Shown here: one piece after another, positions 1 through 7,884 of the stretch | How the letters are laid out: every line of letters starts with the position of its first letter | Numbering within the stretch: position 1 is the stretch's first letter | Assembly: GCA_016926595.1 (NCBI GenBank) | Contig: JAFGOG010000445.1 | Coordinates: 1-19,135 of the forward strand | Source of the DNA: Anaerolineae bacterium | Lineage (GTDB): Bacteria; Chloroflexota; Anaerolineae; JAAYZQ01 | Direction of reading: 5' to 3' | Length of the DNA stretch: 19,135 nucleotides | Made by a program: the position numbers and the translations under genes | The notes under the pieces: generated by a model | Databases searched by the model: none | What the model saw: only the letters and a program-made list of their open reading frames with translations | What the model was told of the DNA's origin: nothing

Positions 1-2
1 GA

Positions 3-66
3 CATAACCATCACTCCTGAATCATCAGACAACCAGCATTATACCCCATTGCAGGTGTAATCGCAA
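3..66 (-). promoter_or_regulatory. Divergent promoter and RBS for a gene leaving the left edge
   Basis: Read on the - strand, a TATAAT box (38-43) lies 17 bases downstream of TTGCGA (61-66, four of six matches to TTGACA). It is followed by AGGAG (14-18) and ATG at 5..3, eight bases after the AGGAG. A second ATG at 11..9 is too close to the AGGAG to be preferred. I infer that a gene runs leftwards out of the window with only its first bases present; its product cannot be told. Confidence 0.55.
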
Positions 67-135
67 GTGATAGGCGGCGCGGCAGACTGGGGCGATTAGA
101 TGCGTCGGTAATCGCCAAGACAGAAAGTCCGGGCC

Positions 136-164
136 TTGTCATTCTCGGCATCCTGTGGTATCAT
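136..164 (+). promoter_or_regulatory. Sigma70-type promoter of the peptide importer operon
   Basis: TTGTCA (136-141) and TATCAT (159-164) are separated by 17 bases, and each matches the consensus in five of six positions. The predicted transcript start, near 171, leaves a leader of roughly 58 bases before the ATG at 229. No riboswitch-like structure was recognised in the leader. The promoter is back to back with the leftward promoter at 38-66. Confidence 0.55.
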
Positions 165-228
165 GAGCATACCGTGGTGAGAAGAAACAGTGCGAGCACA
201 AGGTTTGAAGGAGACAAGGAGGAGAGTC

Positions 229-1905
229 ATGAAAAGCAAACTGTGGACATGCCTGGCCGTTGGAGTCGTCCTGACCATGGTCCTCACGGGACTGCTGGCG
301 TGCGGCCCTACAACTGAACCGACAAAGGCACCCGAGCCGGTCAAGACCGAGGAACCTACCCAAGCCCCCGAGCCCACCGCCGAAAAAAAAGAGCCGGTGA
401 CGCTCCGCGTAGGCACCACCTACATCTGGGACACAGCCAACCCCACCATCGGCTGGTACAACTATGGCCTGCGCTACTTGATCTATGACACGCTGGTCGA
501 GGAGGCTGGCATCAGCAATTTTGTGCCCGGCCTGGCCGAGAGCTGGGACGTCAGCGAAGATGGGCTGGTGTGGACCTTCAAAATCCGCGAGAGCGTCAAG
601 TTCCACGATGGCACCGCCTGCACCGCCGAGGATGTGGCCTGGAGCTTGAACTGGACCATCGAGAACGAGATCGAGACCTTTGCCTTCTACCTGGCCAACT
701 TCTCCGAGATCGTCGCCCTGGACCCCACCACGCTGCAGGTCACCCTTTCCGAGCCGGTGGGCAACATGGAGTACCTGCTGATGTACGTCTGGATTCTGCC
801 CCGGAGCGTGTGGGAGGGCAAGACGCCTGACGAGATCCTCGAATTCGAGGACCTGTCGGCGGGCATCGGCACCGGACCCTACAAGCTGGTGGACTGGGTT
901 GAAGGGGAGTACCTGATCCTGGAGGCCAACCAGGACTACTGGCGCGGCGCGCCGGCCATTGAGCGTGTCATCTACCAGGAGTATGCCACGGAGGACGCAA
1001 CCGTCAGCGCGCTCCTGGCCGGGGAGGTCGACGTCGTGGATGACGTCCCCCGCACGGCGATTCAGACACTGCAAGACGCCGAGAACGTCGAGGTGCCGAT
1101 CATGGAGTCGACGTCGATCGACGAGTTGATCATCAACTCTCACGAGAATGGCACCCAGCCCGCCAGCCTGAACGATCCGGCGGTGCGCCTAGCTATTGCC
1201 TATGCCATCGACAAACAGCAGATCATCAACGTCGCCTACCTGGGCTATGCCGATGCGGCCAGCGTGATCATCCCGAGATCGATGGGCGACTGGCACAACA
1301 GCGACGTGGTGGACATCCCCTATAACCCAACCGAGGGCAGCCGCATCCTGCAGGAGGCCGGCTATCTGGACAGTGACGGCGACGGGGTGCGCGAGGATAA
1401 GGAGGGCAACCCGCTGGAGTACCGCCTGTACGGCTCGGAGAGCGCCTCCAACGTGCGCATCCTGGAGATCATCTCCAACGGACTGGCTCAGGTCGGCATC
1501 TCGGCACCGCCAACCGCCATGGACGAGGACAGCCTGATCGGCCTCTATCCAGACTTTGACTTTGATATGATCTACTGGGGCTGGGGACTCGATCCCGACC
1601 CCGACTTTGCCATGCTCATCTTTACCTGCGACCAACGCGAGGAGGGAGGCTGGAACGACAGCGGATACTGCGACGCCGAGTTCGAGGAGATGTACCAACA
1701 GCAGGCCGTCACCGTGGATCGCGAGGCGCGCCGTGCGATTGTTTGGCAGATGGAGGAGAAGCTGTTCAATGACCGGCCCTACATCGTCCTCACCTACTAC
1801 AAGAACATCCAGGCCTATCGCAGCGACCGCTTCACCGGCTTTGGACTGGAGCCCGGCGACATCCTGTGGAAGGCCGCCTTCCTGACGGCCAAGCCAGTGC
1901 AATAG
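229..1905 (+). CDS. Peptide ABC transporter substrate-binding lipoprotein (SBP family 5)
   Basis: This is the extracytoplasmic binding component of an oligopeptide/dipeptide-type ABC importer, about 558 residues, normal for the OppA/DppA family. The N-terminus has a Lys-containing start, a hydrophobic segment and a lipobox LLAC with Cys25 as the lipidation site. A Pro/Glu/Thr-rich tether (about 27-55) follows, and then the family 5 solute-binding fold (for example the AESWDVSEDGLVWTFKIRE segment). I chose the ATG at 229 over an in-frame GTG at 190 because AAGGAGGAG (216-224) lies four bases before it and the signal peptide then starts naturally. It heads an operon with two permeases and two ATPases. 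The fold is clear, but the ligand (peptides, or less often nickel or sugars) cannot be read from sequence alone. Confidence 0.95.
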   Translation: MKSKLWTCLAVGVVLTMVLTGLLACGPTTEPTKAPEPVKTEEPTQAPEPTAEKKEPVTLRVGTTYIWDTANPTIGWYNYGLRYLIYDTLVEEAGISNFVPGLAESWDVSEDGLVWTFKIRESVKFHDGTACTAEDVAWSLNWTIENEIETFAFYLANFSEIVALDPTTLQVTLSEPVGNMEYLLMYVWILPRSVWEGKTPDEILEFEDLSAGIGTGPYKLVDWVEGEYLILEANQDYWRGAPAIERVIYQEYATEDATVSALLAGEVDVVDDVPRTAIQTLQDAENVEVPIMESTSIDELIINSHENGTQPASLNDPAVRLAIAYAIDKQQIINVAYLGYADAASVIIPRSMGDWHNSDVVDIPYNPTEGSRILQEAGYLDSDGDGVREDKEGNPLEYRLYGSESASNVRILEIISNGLAQVGISAPPTAMDEDSLIGLYPDFDFDMIYWGWGLDPDPDFAMLIFTCDQREEGGWNDSGYCDAEFEEMYQQQAVTVDREARRAIVWQMEEKLFNDRPYIVLTYYKNIQAYRSDRFTGFGLEPGDILWKAAFLTAKPVQ

Positions 1906-1969
1906 GCTTCCAGGCCTGTGACCAAGGGCTTTGAGGCGCGGGGAGAAGGCACACGCCGAGCCAGGACCG

Positions 1970-2983
1970 ATGGAGCGTAGCAGCTACATCCTTCGCAAGA
2001 TAGCATTCGCGCTAGTCACGCTGGCGGCGGTGATCGTCTTTAACTTTCTGCTCTTTCGCATCCTGCCCGGCGACCCGGTCAAGCTCGTCATCCACAGCCC
2101 GCGCATGACGCGCGAGGCTCAGGAGCGTGTCCGCGCCTCCTTCGGCCTGGATAAACCGATCTGGCTTGACGGCGAGCGGCTGAAGCAGGGCGACGTGCTG
2201 GGCGCCTTTGATACCCAGTTCACCGCCTACCTGCACAACCTGGTACGCGGTGACCTGGGTGTCTCTTTTGCCACCCGACAGGACGTTTACGATCTGCTGA
2301 AAGAGCGGGTGTGGCGCACGGTGGTATTGGTTCTCGGCGGCGACGTGCTGGCCATCATTCTGGGCATGAGCCTGGGACTGCTGGCCGCCTGGCGGCGCGG
2401 CACGCGGTTGGATGCGGGCATCCTGCTGGGGGCGCTCTTTACCTGGGCCCTGCCGACCTTTTTCCTGGGCATCATCTTGCTCATCCTGGCCCGTGGTCAC
2501 CTGCCAGTCGGTGGCATGGCGACGCCGGGGCTCAAGCCGGCGGATGGGCTGACCTACTGGATCGACGTGGGCAAGCACCTCATCCTGCCGACCGTCACCA
2601 TGGCTATCGTCTACACCAGCGAGTACATCCTCATCATGCGCAGCGGCGTAATGGAAGTCCTGGCCGAGGACTATATTCTCACCGCCAAGGCCAAGGGGTT
2701 GAGCACCCTGCGCACCCTGCGCGACCATGCCCTCAAGAACGCCATGCTGCCCATGGTGACCGTCATCGCCCTCACCTTCGGCTACACCGTCGGCGGGGCG
2801 ATCCAGGTGGAGACGGTCTTTTCCTGGCCCGGCATCGGCCGGTTGATGTACGAGGCGGTTCAGAAACGGGACTATCCGGTGCTCCAAGGCACATTCCTGC
2901 TGTTGGCGGTGAGCGTCATCCTGGCCAACCTGCTCGCCGATCTGCTCTATTCTGCCCTTGACCCGCGTGTCAAGGTGGACTAG
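1970..2983 (+). CDS. Peptide ABC transporter permease, DppB/OppB type
   Basis: This is the first inner-membrane permease of the importer, 337 residues, the usual DppB length. It starts with a transmembrane helix that runs into the family hallmark RILPGDPV. More membrane helices follow. The cytoplasmic EAA-type coupling loop lies around residues 234-262 (DYILTAKAKG through HALKNAMLP) and would contact the ATPases. The C-terminus ends in the typical LLYSALDPRVK. An in-frame TTG at 1931 would add 13 polar residues before the first helix. The ATG at 1970 fits the family start better, with a weak AGGA three bases upstream. It follows the binding-protein gene by 64 bases and precedes the second permease by 33. 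Confidence 0.93.
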   Translation: MERSSYILRKIAFALVTLAAVIVFNFLLFRILPGDPVKLVIHSPRMTREAQERVRASFGLDKPIWLDGERLKQGDVLGAFDTQFTAYLHNLVRGDLGVSFATRQDVYDLLKERVWRTVVLVLGGDVLAIILGMSLGLLAAWRRGTRLDAGILLGALFTWALPTFFLGIILLILARGHLPVGGMATPGLKPADGLTYWIDVGKHLILPTVTMAIVYTSEYILIMRSGVMEVLAEDYILTAKAKGLSTLRTLRDHALKNAMLPMVTVIALTFGYTVGGAIQVETVFSWPGIGRLMYEAVQKRDYPVLQGTFLLLAVSVILANLLADLLYSALDPRVKVD

Positions 2984-3016
2984 TGCACAGGCGCACGGGA
3001 CGGGACGGCAGATTCG

Positions 3017-3934
3017 ATGCAGGCGCTCAGGCAGTTCTTCAGAAAACCGATGGGCGCTGTCGGGGCGGTCATGCTCCTGGCGGTGGTCTTGGTAGCCGTG
3101 TTTGCCCCCTGGCTGGCCCCTTACGACCCCAAAGCTCACATCCAGGTCGAGCCGCAGGACATCCTGGCACCGCCCGACGCCGAACACCTGCTGGGCCGCG
3201 ACGACGCCGGCAAGGACGTGCTCAGCCAGCTCATCTACGGCGCGCGGATATCGCTGCTCGTCGGCTTTACCGCCTCTTTCATGTCGATGTTCATCGGTAC
3301 GGTGGTCGGGCTGGTAGCCGGCTACTACGGCGGGCGCATCGGCAACACCCTGATGCGTTTTGTGGACTTTCTTATGGTCATCCCCGACCTGCCGTTGATG
3401 CTGGTCATCATCGCCGTCATGGGCCGCGGCCTGCTGAACATCATCCTGGTCATCGGCCTGCTGGGATGGACCTATACCGCCCGGCTGGTGCGCTCCCAGG
3501 TGCTGACAGTCAAGGAGCGGCAATTCGTGCTCCGGGCGCGGGCCGTCGGCGCCAGCAGCGGGCGTATCATCCTGCGCCACATCTTTCCCCAAGTGCTGCC
3601 CCTGATCATCGCCGAAGCGGTGCTCGACATCTCGGTGGCCATTCTGGCCGAGTCATCGCTGGCCTTCTTGGGGCTGGGCGACCCGACGTTGATTAGCTGG
3701 GGCTCGATGCTCAACTTTGCCTTCGAACGGGCCGTCACCGCCCAGGCGTGGTGGTTCCTGCTGCCGCCGGGGTTCGCCATCGTCTGGATCAGCCTATCGC
3801 TGATCCTCATCGGCAACACACTGGATCAGATCGTCAACCCCCGGCTGCGTACCCATCACCTGTTTGATCCACGGCGGATGGTGGCGTTGGTGGCGGGTGG
3901 GGTTGCGCTGGACCAGGCCAAGTCAGAGGATTAG
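3017..3934 (+). CDS. Peptide ABC transporter permease, DppC/OppC type
   Basis: This is the second permease, 305 residues, the partner of the preceding gene in the heterodimeric membrane channel. It has a short cytoplasmic N-terminus (FFRKPMGAVGAVML), a first helix ending in the family motif APWLAPYDP, and the conserved LLGRDDAGKDVLSQLIYGAR segment near residues 55-75. The EAA-type loop is near residues 168-195 (RQFVLRARAVGAS through HIFPQVLP). The late signature SLAFLGLGDPT is also present. The C-terminal tail after the usual PRL end (about 30 residues, THHLFDPRRM onwards) is longer than in many homologues. It ends two bases before the first ATPase gene, so the two are very probably co-translated. 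Confidence 0.93.
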   Translation: MQALRQFFRKPMGAVGAVMLLAVVLVAVFAPWLAPYDPKAHIQVEPQDILAPPDAEHLLGRDDAGKDVLSQLIYGARISLLVGFTASFMSMFIGTVVGLVAGYYGGRIGNTLMRFVDFLMVIPDLPLMLVIIAVMGRGLLNIILVIGLLGWTYTARLVRSQVLTVKERQFVLRARAVGASSGRIILRHIFPQVLPLIIAEAVLDISVAILAESSLAFLGLGDPTLISWGSMLNFAFERAVTAQAWWFLLPPGFAIVWISLSLILIGNTLDQIVNPRLRTHHLFDPRRMVALVAGGVALDQAKSED

Positions 3935-3936
3935 GA

Positions 3937-4902
3937 ATGGCGTTGTTGGATGTGCGCAACCTGTCGGTCGACTATCTGACCGGCGACGACGACGCCTTGC
4001 ATGCCGTCGACAAGGTGAGCTTTCAACTGGACGAGGGGCGGTCGTTGGGGCTGGTGGGCGAGAGCGGCTGCGGCAAGACGACGGTGATGATGGCCCTGCT
4101 GCGCCTGCTGCCGCAGGAGGGGCGTATCGTCAGCGGCCAGGTGCTATTCGACGGGCAGGACCTGCTGCAGTTGAGCGAGGCCGAGATGCGCCGGGTGCGC
4201 TGGCACCGCATGGCCATGGTCTTCCAGGGGGCGATGAACGCCTTGAATCCGGTGCGCACGGTCGAGAGCCAGATCGTCGAGGCGCTCACGCTCCATAGCG
4301 TGGCCGATTCAGCACGCACCGCCCGCCAGCGCGCTGGTGAGTTGCTGGAGCTGGTGGGCATCCCGGCCCATCGAGGCCGGCAATACCCTCACCAGTACAG
4401 CGGCGGCATGCGCCAGCGAGCGGTCATCGCCATGGCCTTGGCCTGCAATCCCCGTGTGCTTATCGCCGACGAGCCAACCACAGCTCTGGACGTGATGATC
4501 CAGGCCCAGATCCTGGAGCTGTTGGAGGGCTTGCAGCGCGAGCTGAACCTGGCGCTGGTGCTCGTCACCCACGACCTGGGCGTGGTGGCCGAGACCTGCG
4601 ACGCCGTGCTGGTGATGTACAGCGGTATGGTAGCCGAGTACGCGAGCAGCGATCTGATTTTCAACGCGCCGCAGCACCCCTACACCCAACGCCTGCTAGA
4701 GGCCTTCCCCGACGTGGAGGAGCCCGGCTCGACCCTGGCCTCCATCCCCGGCAACCCACCCCGCCTGGACGATCTGCCGCGTGGCTGCCGCTTCGAGCCG
4801 CGCTGCCACTGCCGGACAGAGGTCTGTGCCACTACACGGCCGCCAATGACCGAGATCGCTCCCGGCCATTGGATCGCCTGTAACCTGATCCGGCGGCCAT
4901 GA
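3937..4902 (+). CDS. Peptide ABC transporter ATPase, DppD/OppD type
   Basis: This is the first nucleotide-binding subunit, 321 residues, which powers import. Walker A is GESGCGKTT (residues 41-49, Lys47). The signature is YSGGMRQR (about 154-161). Walker B is ADEPTTALD with Asp178 and Glu179. The switch His lies in LVTHDLGV. The C-terminal oligopeptide-transporter extension is present ([13 protein letters not shown], then the cysteine-rich [15 protein letters not shown]), which marks the Opp/Dpp class rather than a generic ABC ATPase. It starts two bases after the permease stop, with AGGA just upstream, and overlaps the next ATPase by four bases. Confidence 0.95.
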   Translation: MALLDVRNLSVDYLTGDDDALHAVDKVSFQLDEGRSLGLVGESGCGKTTVMMALLRLLPQEGRIVSGQVLFDGQDLLQLSEAEMRRVRWHRMAMVFQGAMNALNPVRTVESQIVEALTLHSVADSARTARQRAGELLELVGIPAHRGRQYPHQYSGGMRQRAVIAMALACNPRVLIADEPTTALDVMIQAQILELLEGLQRELNLALVLVTHDLGVVAETCDAVLVMYSGMVAEYASSDLIFNAPQHPYTQRLLEAFPDVEEPGSTLASIPGNPPRLDDLPRGCRFEPRCHCRTEVCATTRPPMTEIAPGHWIACNLIRRP

Positions 4903-5960
4903 TGAAAGACCCACAACCAATCCTCCGCGTTCAAGATCTGCACAAACATTTCCCTCTGCCGCGCGGCGTGATGGGCGCGTTGCGCCGCCAACCGCACCGC
5001 TTTGTTTGTGCAGTCGACGGTGTGAGCTTTTCCCTATGCAAAGGCGACATCCTGGCCTTGGTGGGTGAATCGGGCTCGGGCAAGACGACGGTGGGCATGA
5101 ATGTGCTTGGCCTGCAATTGCCGACGCGCGGCCGCGTCCACTTTGAGGGCTGCGACGTGGCCGAGTGGGCGCGAGGCCACGGCCCATCGCTGGAAGCAAA
5201 CAGGTCGCTGGCCGGCCTCAGCCGCCGCCGGCGGATCATGCGCCTCCGCGAGCGGGCCCAGATGATCTTCCAGGACCCCTACGAAGCGCTAAACCCCCGC
5301 CAACCCATCTTTGACATCGTCGCCGAGCCATTGGCCATCCACCACCTGACCCGCACGCGTGGCGAGACCGAGACGCGGGTCCGCGCTGCGCTGGAGACCT
5401 GCGGCCTAGTTCCCGCCGACCACTTCTGGGGGCGCTATCCGGCCGAGCTTTCGGGCGGACAGCGGCAGCGGGTGGTCATCGCGGGGGCGCTGGTCCTGGA
5501 GCCCGACCTGCTCGTGGCCGATGAGCCGGTCTCGATGCTCGACGTCTCCATCCGAGCCGACATTCTCAACCTGCTGCACGATCTGCGCCGCGAGCGGGGC
5601 ATCACCATCCTGTACACCACCCACGACCTGGCCACCGCCGGCTTTTTCACCGATCGGATGGCGGTGATGTACTTGGGCCGCATTGTCGAGCTAGGACCGA
5701 CGGCGGCGGTGCTCTCCGAGCCACGCCACCCCTATACCCGGGCGCTGATCTCGGTCATCCCGGTGCCCAACCCCCGCCGCCGCCGCAAGCGGATCATCCT
5801 CCAGGGCGAGATTCCCAACCCAATCCGACTCGAGGGAATCGCGCCGCCTGGCTGCCTTTTCTACCCCCGCTGCCCAGACGCGATCCCCGACTGCCGGGAA
5901 ACCGACCCGCAGCTTCGCCGGGTGGCTCCAGATCACGAGGTGGCTTGCATCCGCGTCTGA
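4899..5960 (+). CDS. Peptide ABC transporter ATPase, DppF/OppF type
   Basis: This is the second nucleotide-binding subunit, 353 residues. Walker A is GESGSGKTT with Lys62. The signature is LSGGQRQRV (Ser185 onwards). Walker B is VADEPVSMLD with Asp208 and Glu209. The switch His is in TTHDLATAG. The C-terminal HPYTRALISVIP and the cysteine-containing GCLFYPRCPDAIPDC complete the Opp/Dpp extension. Between Walker A and the Q-loop (IFQDPYEALNP) there is an Arg-rich insert of about 25-30 residues (around GHGPSLEANRSLAGLSRRRR) that is longer than in standard OppF. The ATGA overlap with the preceding gene implies translational coupling. The ABC operon proper ends here, 40 bases before the peptidase gene. 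Confidence 0.94.
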   Translation: MMKDPQPILRVQDLHKHFPLPRGVMGALRRQPHRFVCAVDGVSFSLCKGDILALVGESGSGKTTVGMNVLGLQLPTRGRVHFEGCDVAEWARGHGPSLEANRSLAGLSRRRRIMRLRERAQMIFQDPYEALNPRQPIFDIVAEPLAIHHLTRTRGETETRVRAALETCGLVPADHFWGRYPAELSGGQRQRVVIAGALVLEPDLLVADEPVSMLDVSIRADILNLLHDLRRERGITILYTTHDLATAGFFTDRMAVMYLGRIVELGPTAAVLSEPRHPYTRALISVIPVPNPRRRRKRIILQGEIPNPIRLEGIAPPGCLFYPRCPDAIPDCRETDPQLRRVAPDHEVACIRV

Positions 5961-6000
5961 CCTTGCAAGCCCATCCACCACAGATGCGTGAGGAGTAACC

Positions 6001-7842
6001 ATGGACCCTGACCGATTCCTGGAAGCTTTGCTCAGCCTTCCCAGCCTCGAAGAGCCCAAAATCTCGCGAGATGGAAAATGGGCCGCCTGGACCTGGTACT
6101 ACACCGGCCCGGCAGCCGACGTGTACGCTGCGCCTACCGACGGCTCATCACCGCCGATCCGGCTGACTGAGACGCCTCATGACACCCTTGTCGTGTCCTG
6201 GACCCCCGACAGCCGCTCGGTGCTGGTAGCTCAAGATCGCGACGGCGACGAGCGCTTTCAACTGTTCCGGGTGGACCTCGATGAGCCGGGCGTCATGCAC
6301 CCCCTGACCGAGCCGTCGCCCCGGTTCTTCCTGCGCGGCGGGCAGATGCACCCCAACGGCCGCTGGCTGGTCTACGCTGCCAACTGGGACGAGGCAGCCG
6401 GCCAGGAGATCGAGCCGACCTGGCTCTATCGGCACGACCTGTCGACCGGCGAGCGAGTGGCGCTGGCCCGGCCCCTGCGGGGCTGCTGGTACGAGCCGGA
6501 GCTTAACGATCTGGGCACGCACATCCTCTACCGGCGCGCCGACCGCCATCCCGCCGGCCGGCAGGTGTGGGTGGTGGACATTGACGGCCGCGGGGACCGC
6601 GAGATCGTGAATGCCGGCGACGATAAAAAGGCATCGGCCACCTGGTTCCCCGACGGCCGCCGGGCGCTGATCCTGGCCGAGACAGACTCCCACCAGCGGG
6701 TAGGAGTGTGGGACATGGGCAGCGGCGATCTCTGCTGGCTGGTGGACGATCCGGCGCGCAACGTCGAGGCGGCCTACGTGCCTCACGGCAGCGAGCAGGC
6801 GGTCGTCGTCGAATCGCAGCACGCCCGGGTGCGGGCTTGGCTGCTGGACGTAGCGACCGGACTAGAAACCCCTCTGCCCAAAATCGCCGGCAACCTGATC
6901 CCGCTAGCCCCGGCAGGAAGGGAAGAGTGGGTAGGACAGTACTACAGCTCCCGCCAACCAGCAGATCTGGTCCGCTTTACCCTGGACGACGTTCGCCCCG
7001 AGGTGTTCCTCAGCCTGGCCCGCGTCTGGGAGCGCACGGCTTTGACGCCGGCGGATCTCGCCCCGGCGGAGGACTGGCGCTGGCAGGCCGCCGATGGCTT
7101 GGAGATCCAGGGCTGGCTCTACCGGGCGCACGGCGAAGCGCTCGGTACAATTGTCCACGTCCACGGCGGACCAACGTGGCACAGCCCGGACTGGATCGAC
7201 GCCCAGGTCCAGTTCTTTGTCTCGCAGGGCTTTCACGTCCTCGACCCCAACTACCGGGGCAGCACCGGATTCAGCCGCGCCTACCGCGAGGCGATCAAGG
7301 CCGACGGCTGGGGCGGCCGCGAACAGGAGGACATCCGCGCCGGGATCGAGTCACTCATTGCCGCTGGGATCGGCCGGCAGGGCAAGGTTGGTATCACCGG
7401 AACGTCGTACGGAGGGTACTCGTCCTGGTGGGCCATTACCCATTTGTCTCCGGAGCTGATAGCCGCGGCGGCGCCCATCTGTGGCATGACCGACCTAGTG
7501 GTGGATTATGAGACCACCCGCCCCGACCTGCGCCCCTTCAGCGAAGAGATGATGGGCGGCTCCCCGGCGCAGGTGCCCGAGCGCTACCGCGACCGCTCGC
7601 CGATTTACTTTGTGGACAAGATCCAGGGACGATTGCTGATCGTCCAGGGCCTGCGGGACCCCAACGTCACGCCGGAGAACGTCCGCGTGGTACGCGATGC
7701 CCTCGAGCGGGCCGGCGTCGAGTACGAGCTGCTGGCTTTTGAGGACGAAGGACACGGCATTGCCCGGCCCAAAAACCATCGAGTTCTCTATCCGCGCCTG
7801 GTCGAGTTCTTTCGGTGTGCCTTTGCCAGACAGCAACCGTAG
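6001..7842 (+). CDS. S9 family serine peptidase (prolyl oligopeptidase / acylaminoacyl-peptidase type)
   Basis: This is a 613-residue peptidase that probably cleaves short peptides in the cytoplasm, since there is no signal peptide. Residues about 20-350 form a beta-propeller of repeated blades (for example VVSWTPDSRSVLVAQD and ATWFPDGRRALILAE) that gates the active site. The C-terminal alpha/beta-hydrolase domain has HGGP (388-391, oxyanion region), DPNYRGSTGFSR, the nucleophile motif GTSYGG with Ser469, Asp553 in GLRDPNVTPE, and His585 in EGHGI. The catalytic triad is therefore complete. The start is well supported by AGGAG at 5991-5995, five bases before the ATG. Its place 40 bases after the peptide importer, in the same orientation, suggests it degrades imported peptides. 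Exact specificity (acyl-peptide, Pro, dipeptidyl) is not resolvable. Confidence 0.93.
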   Translation: MDPDRFLEALLSLPSLEEPKISRDGKWAAWTWYYTGPAADVYAAPTDGSSPPIRLTETPHDTLVVSWTPDSRSVLVAQDRDGDERFQLFRVDLDEPGVMHPLTEPSPRFFLRGGQMHPNGRWLVYAANWDEAAGQEIEPTWLYRHDLSTGERVALARPLRGCWYEPELNDLGTHILYRRADRHPAGRQVWVVDIDGRGDREIVNAGDDKKASATWFPDGRRALILAETDSHQRVGVWDMGSGDLCWLVDDPARNVEAAYVPHGSEQAVVVESQHARVRAWLLDVATGLETPLPKIAGNLIPLAPAGREEWVGQYYSSRQPADLVRFTLDDVRPEVFLSLARVWERTALTPADLAPAEDWRWQAADGLEIQGWLYRAHGEALGTIVHVHGGPTWHSPDWIDAQVQFFVSQGFHVLDPNYRGSTGFSRAYREAIKADGWGGREQEDIRAGIESLIAAGIGRQGKVGITGTSYGGYSSWWAITHLSPELIAAAAPICGMTDLVVDYETTRPDLRPFSEEMMGGSPAQVPERYRDRSPIYFVDKIQGRLLIVQGLRDPNVTPENVRVVRDALERAGVEYELLAFEDEGHGIARPKNHRVLYPRLVEFFRCAFARQQP

Positions 7843-7865
7843 GGGCGGGCCCCTGTGCCCGCCCT
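7842..7865. repeat. GC-rich hairpin between convergent genes
   Basis: GGGCGGG (7843-7849) pairs perfectly with CCCGCCC (7858-7864). C7850-G7857 extends the stem to eight pairs, leaving a six-base loop. It begins inside the stop codon of the peptidase gene and lies before the stop of the convergent hydrolase gene (7885). It could act as a bidirectional transcription barrier, but neither side carries a T-run, so it is not a classical Rho-independent terminator. It resembles the GTAGGGGCGGG-type intergenic repeats I recall from Chloroflexota. Confidence 0.5.
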
Positions 7866-7884
7866 CCTCTGCCCGCCGGATCTT

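Noticed and set aside
139..1143. - strand frame of 334 codons opposite the binding-protein gene
   Set aside because: Shadow of a confident lipoprotein gene; composition typical of reverse-frame translation.
2012..3592. Long open frame on the - strand (526 codons) opposite the permease genes
   Set aside because: It is antisense to two clear permeases, its product is His/Gln/Asp-rich with no recognisable domain, and such frames are a by-product of GC-rich codon use.
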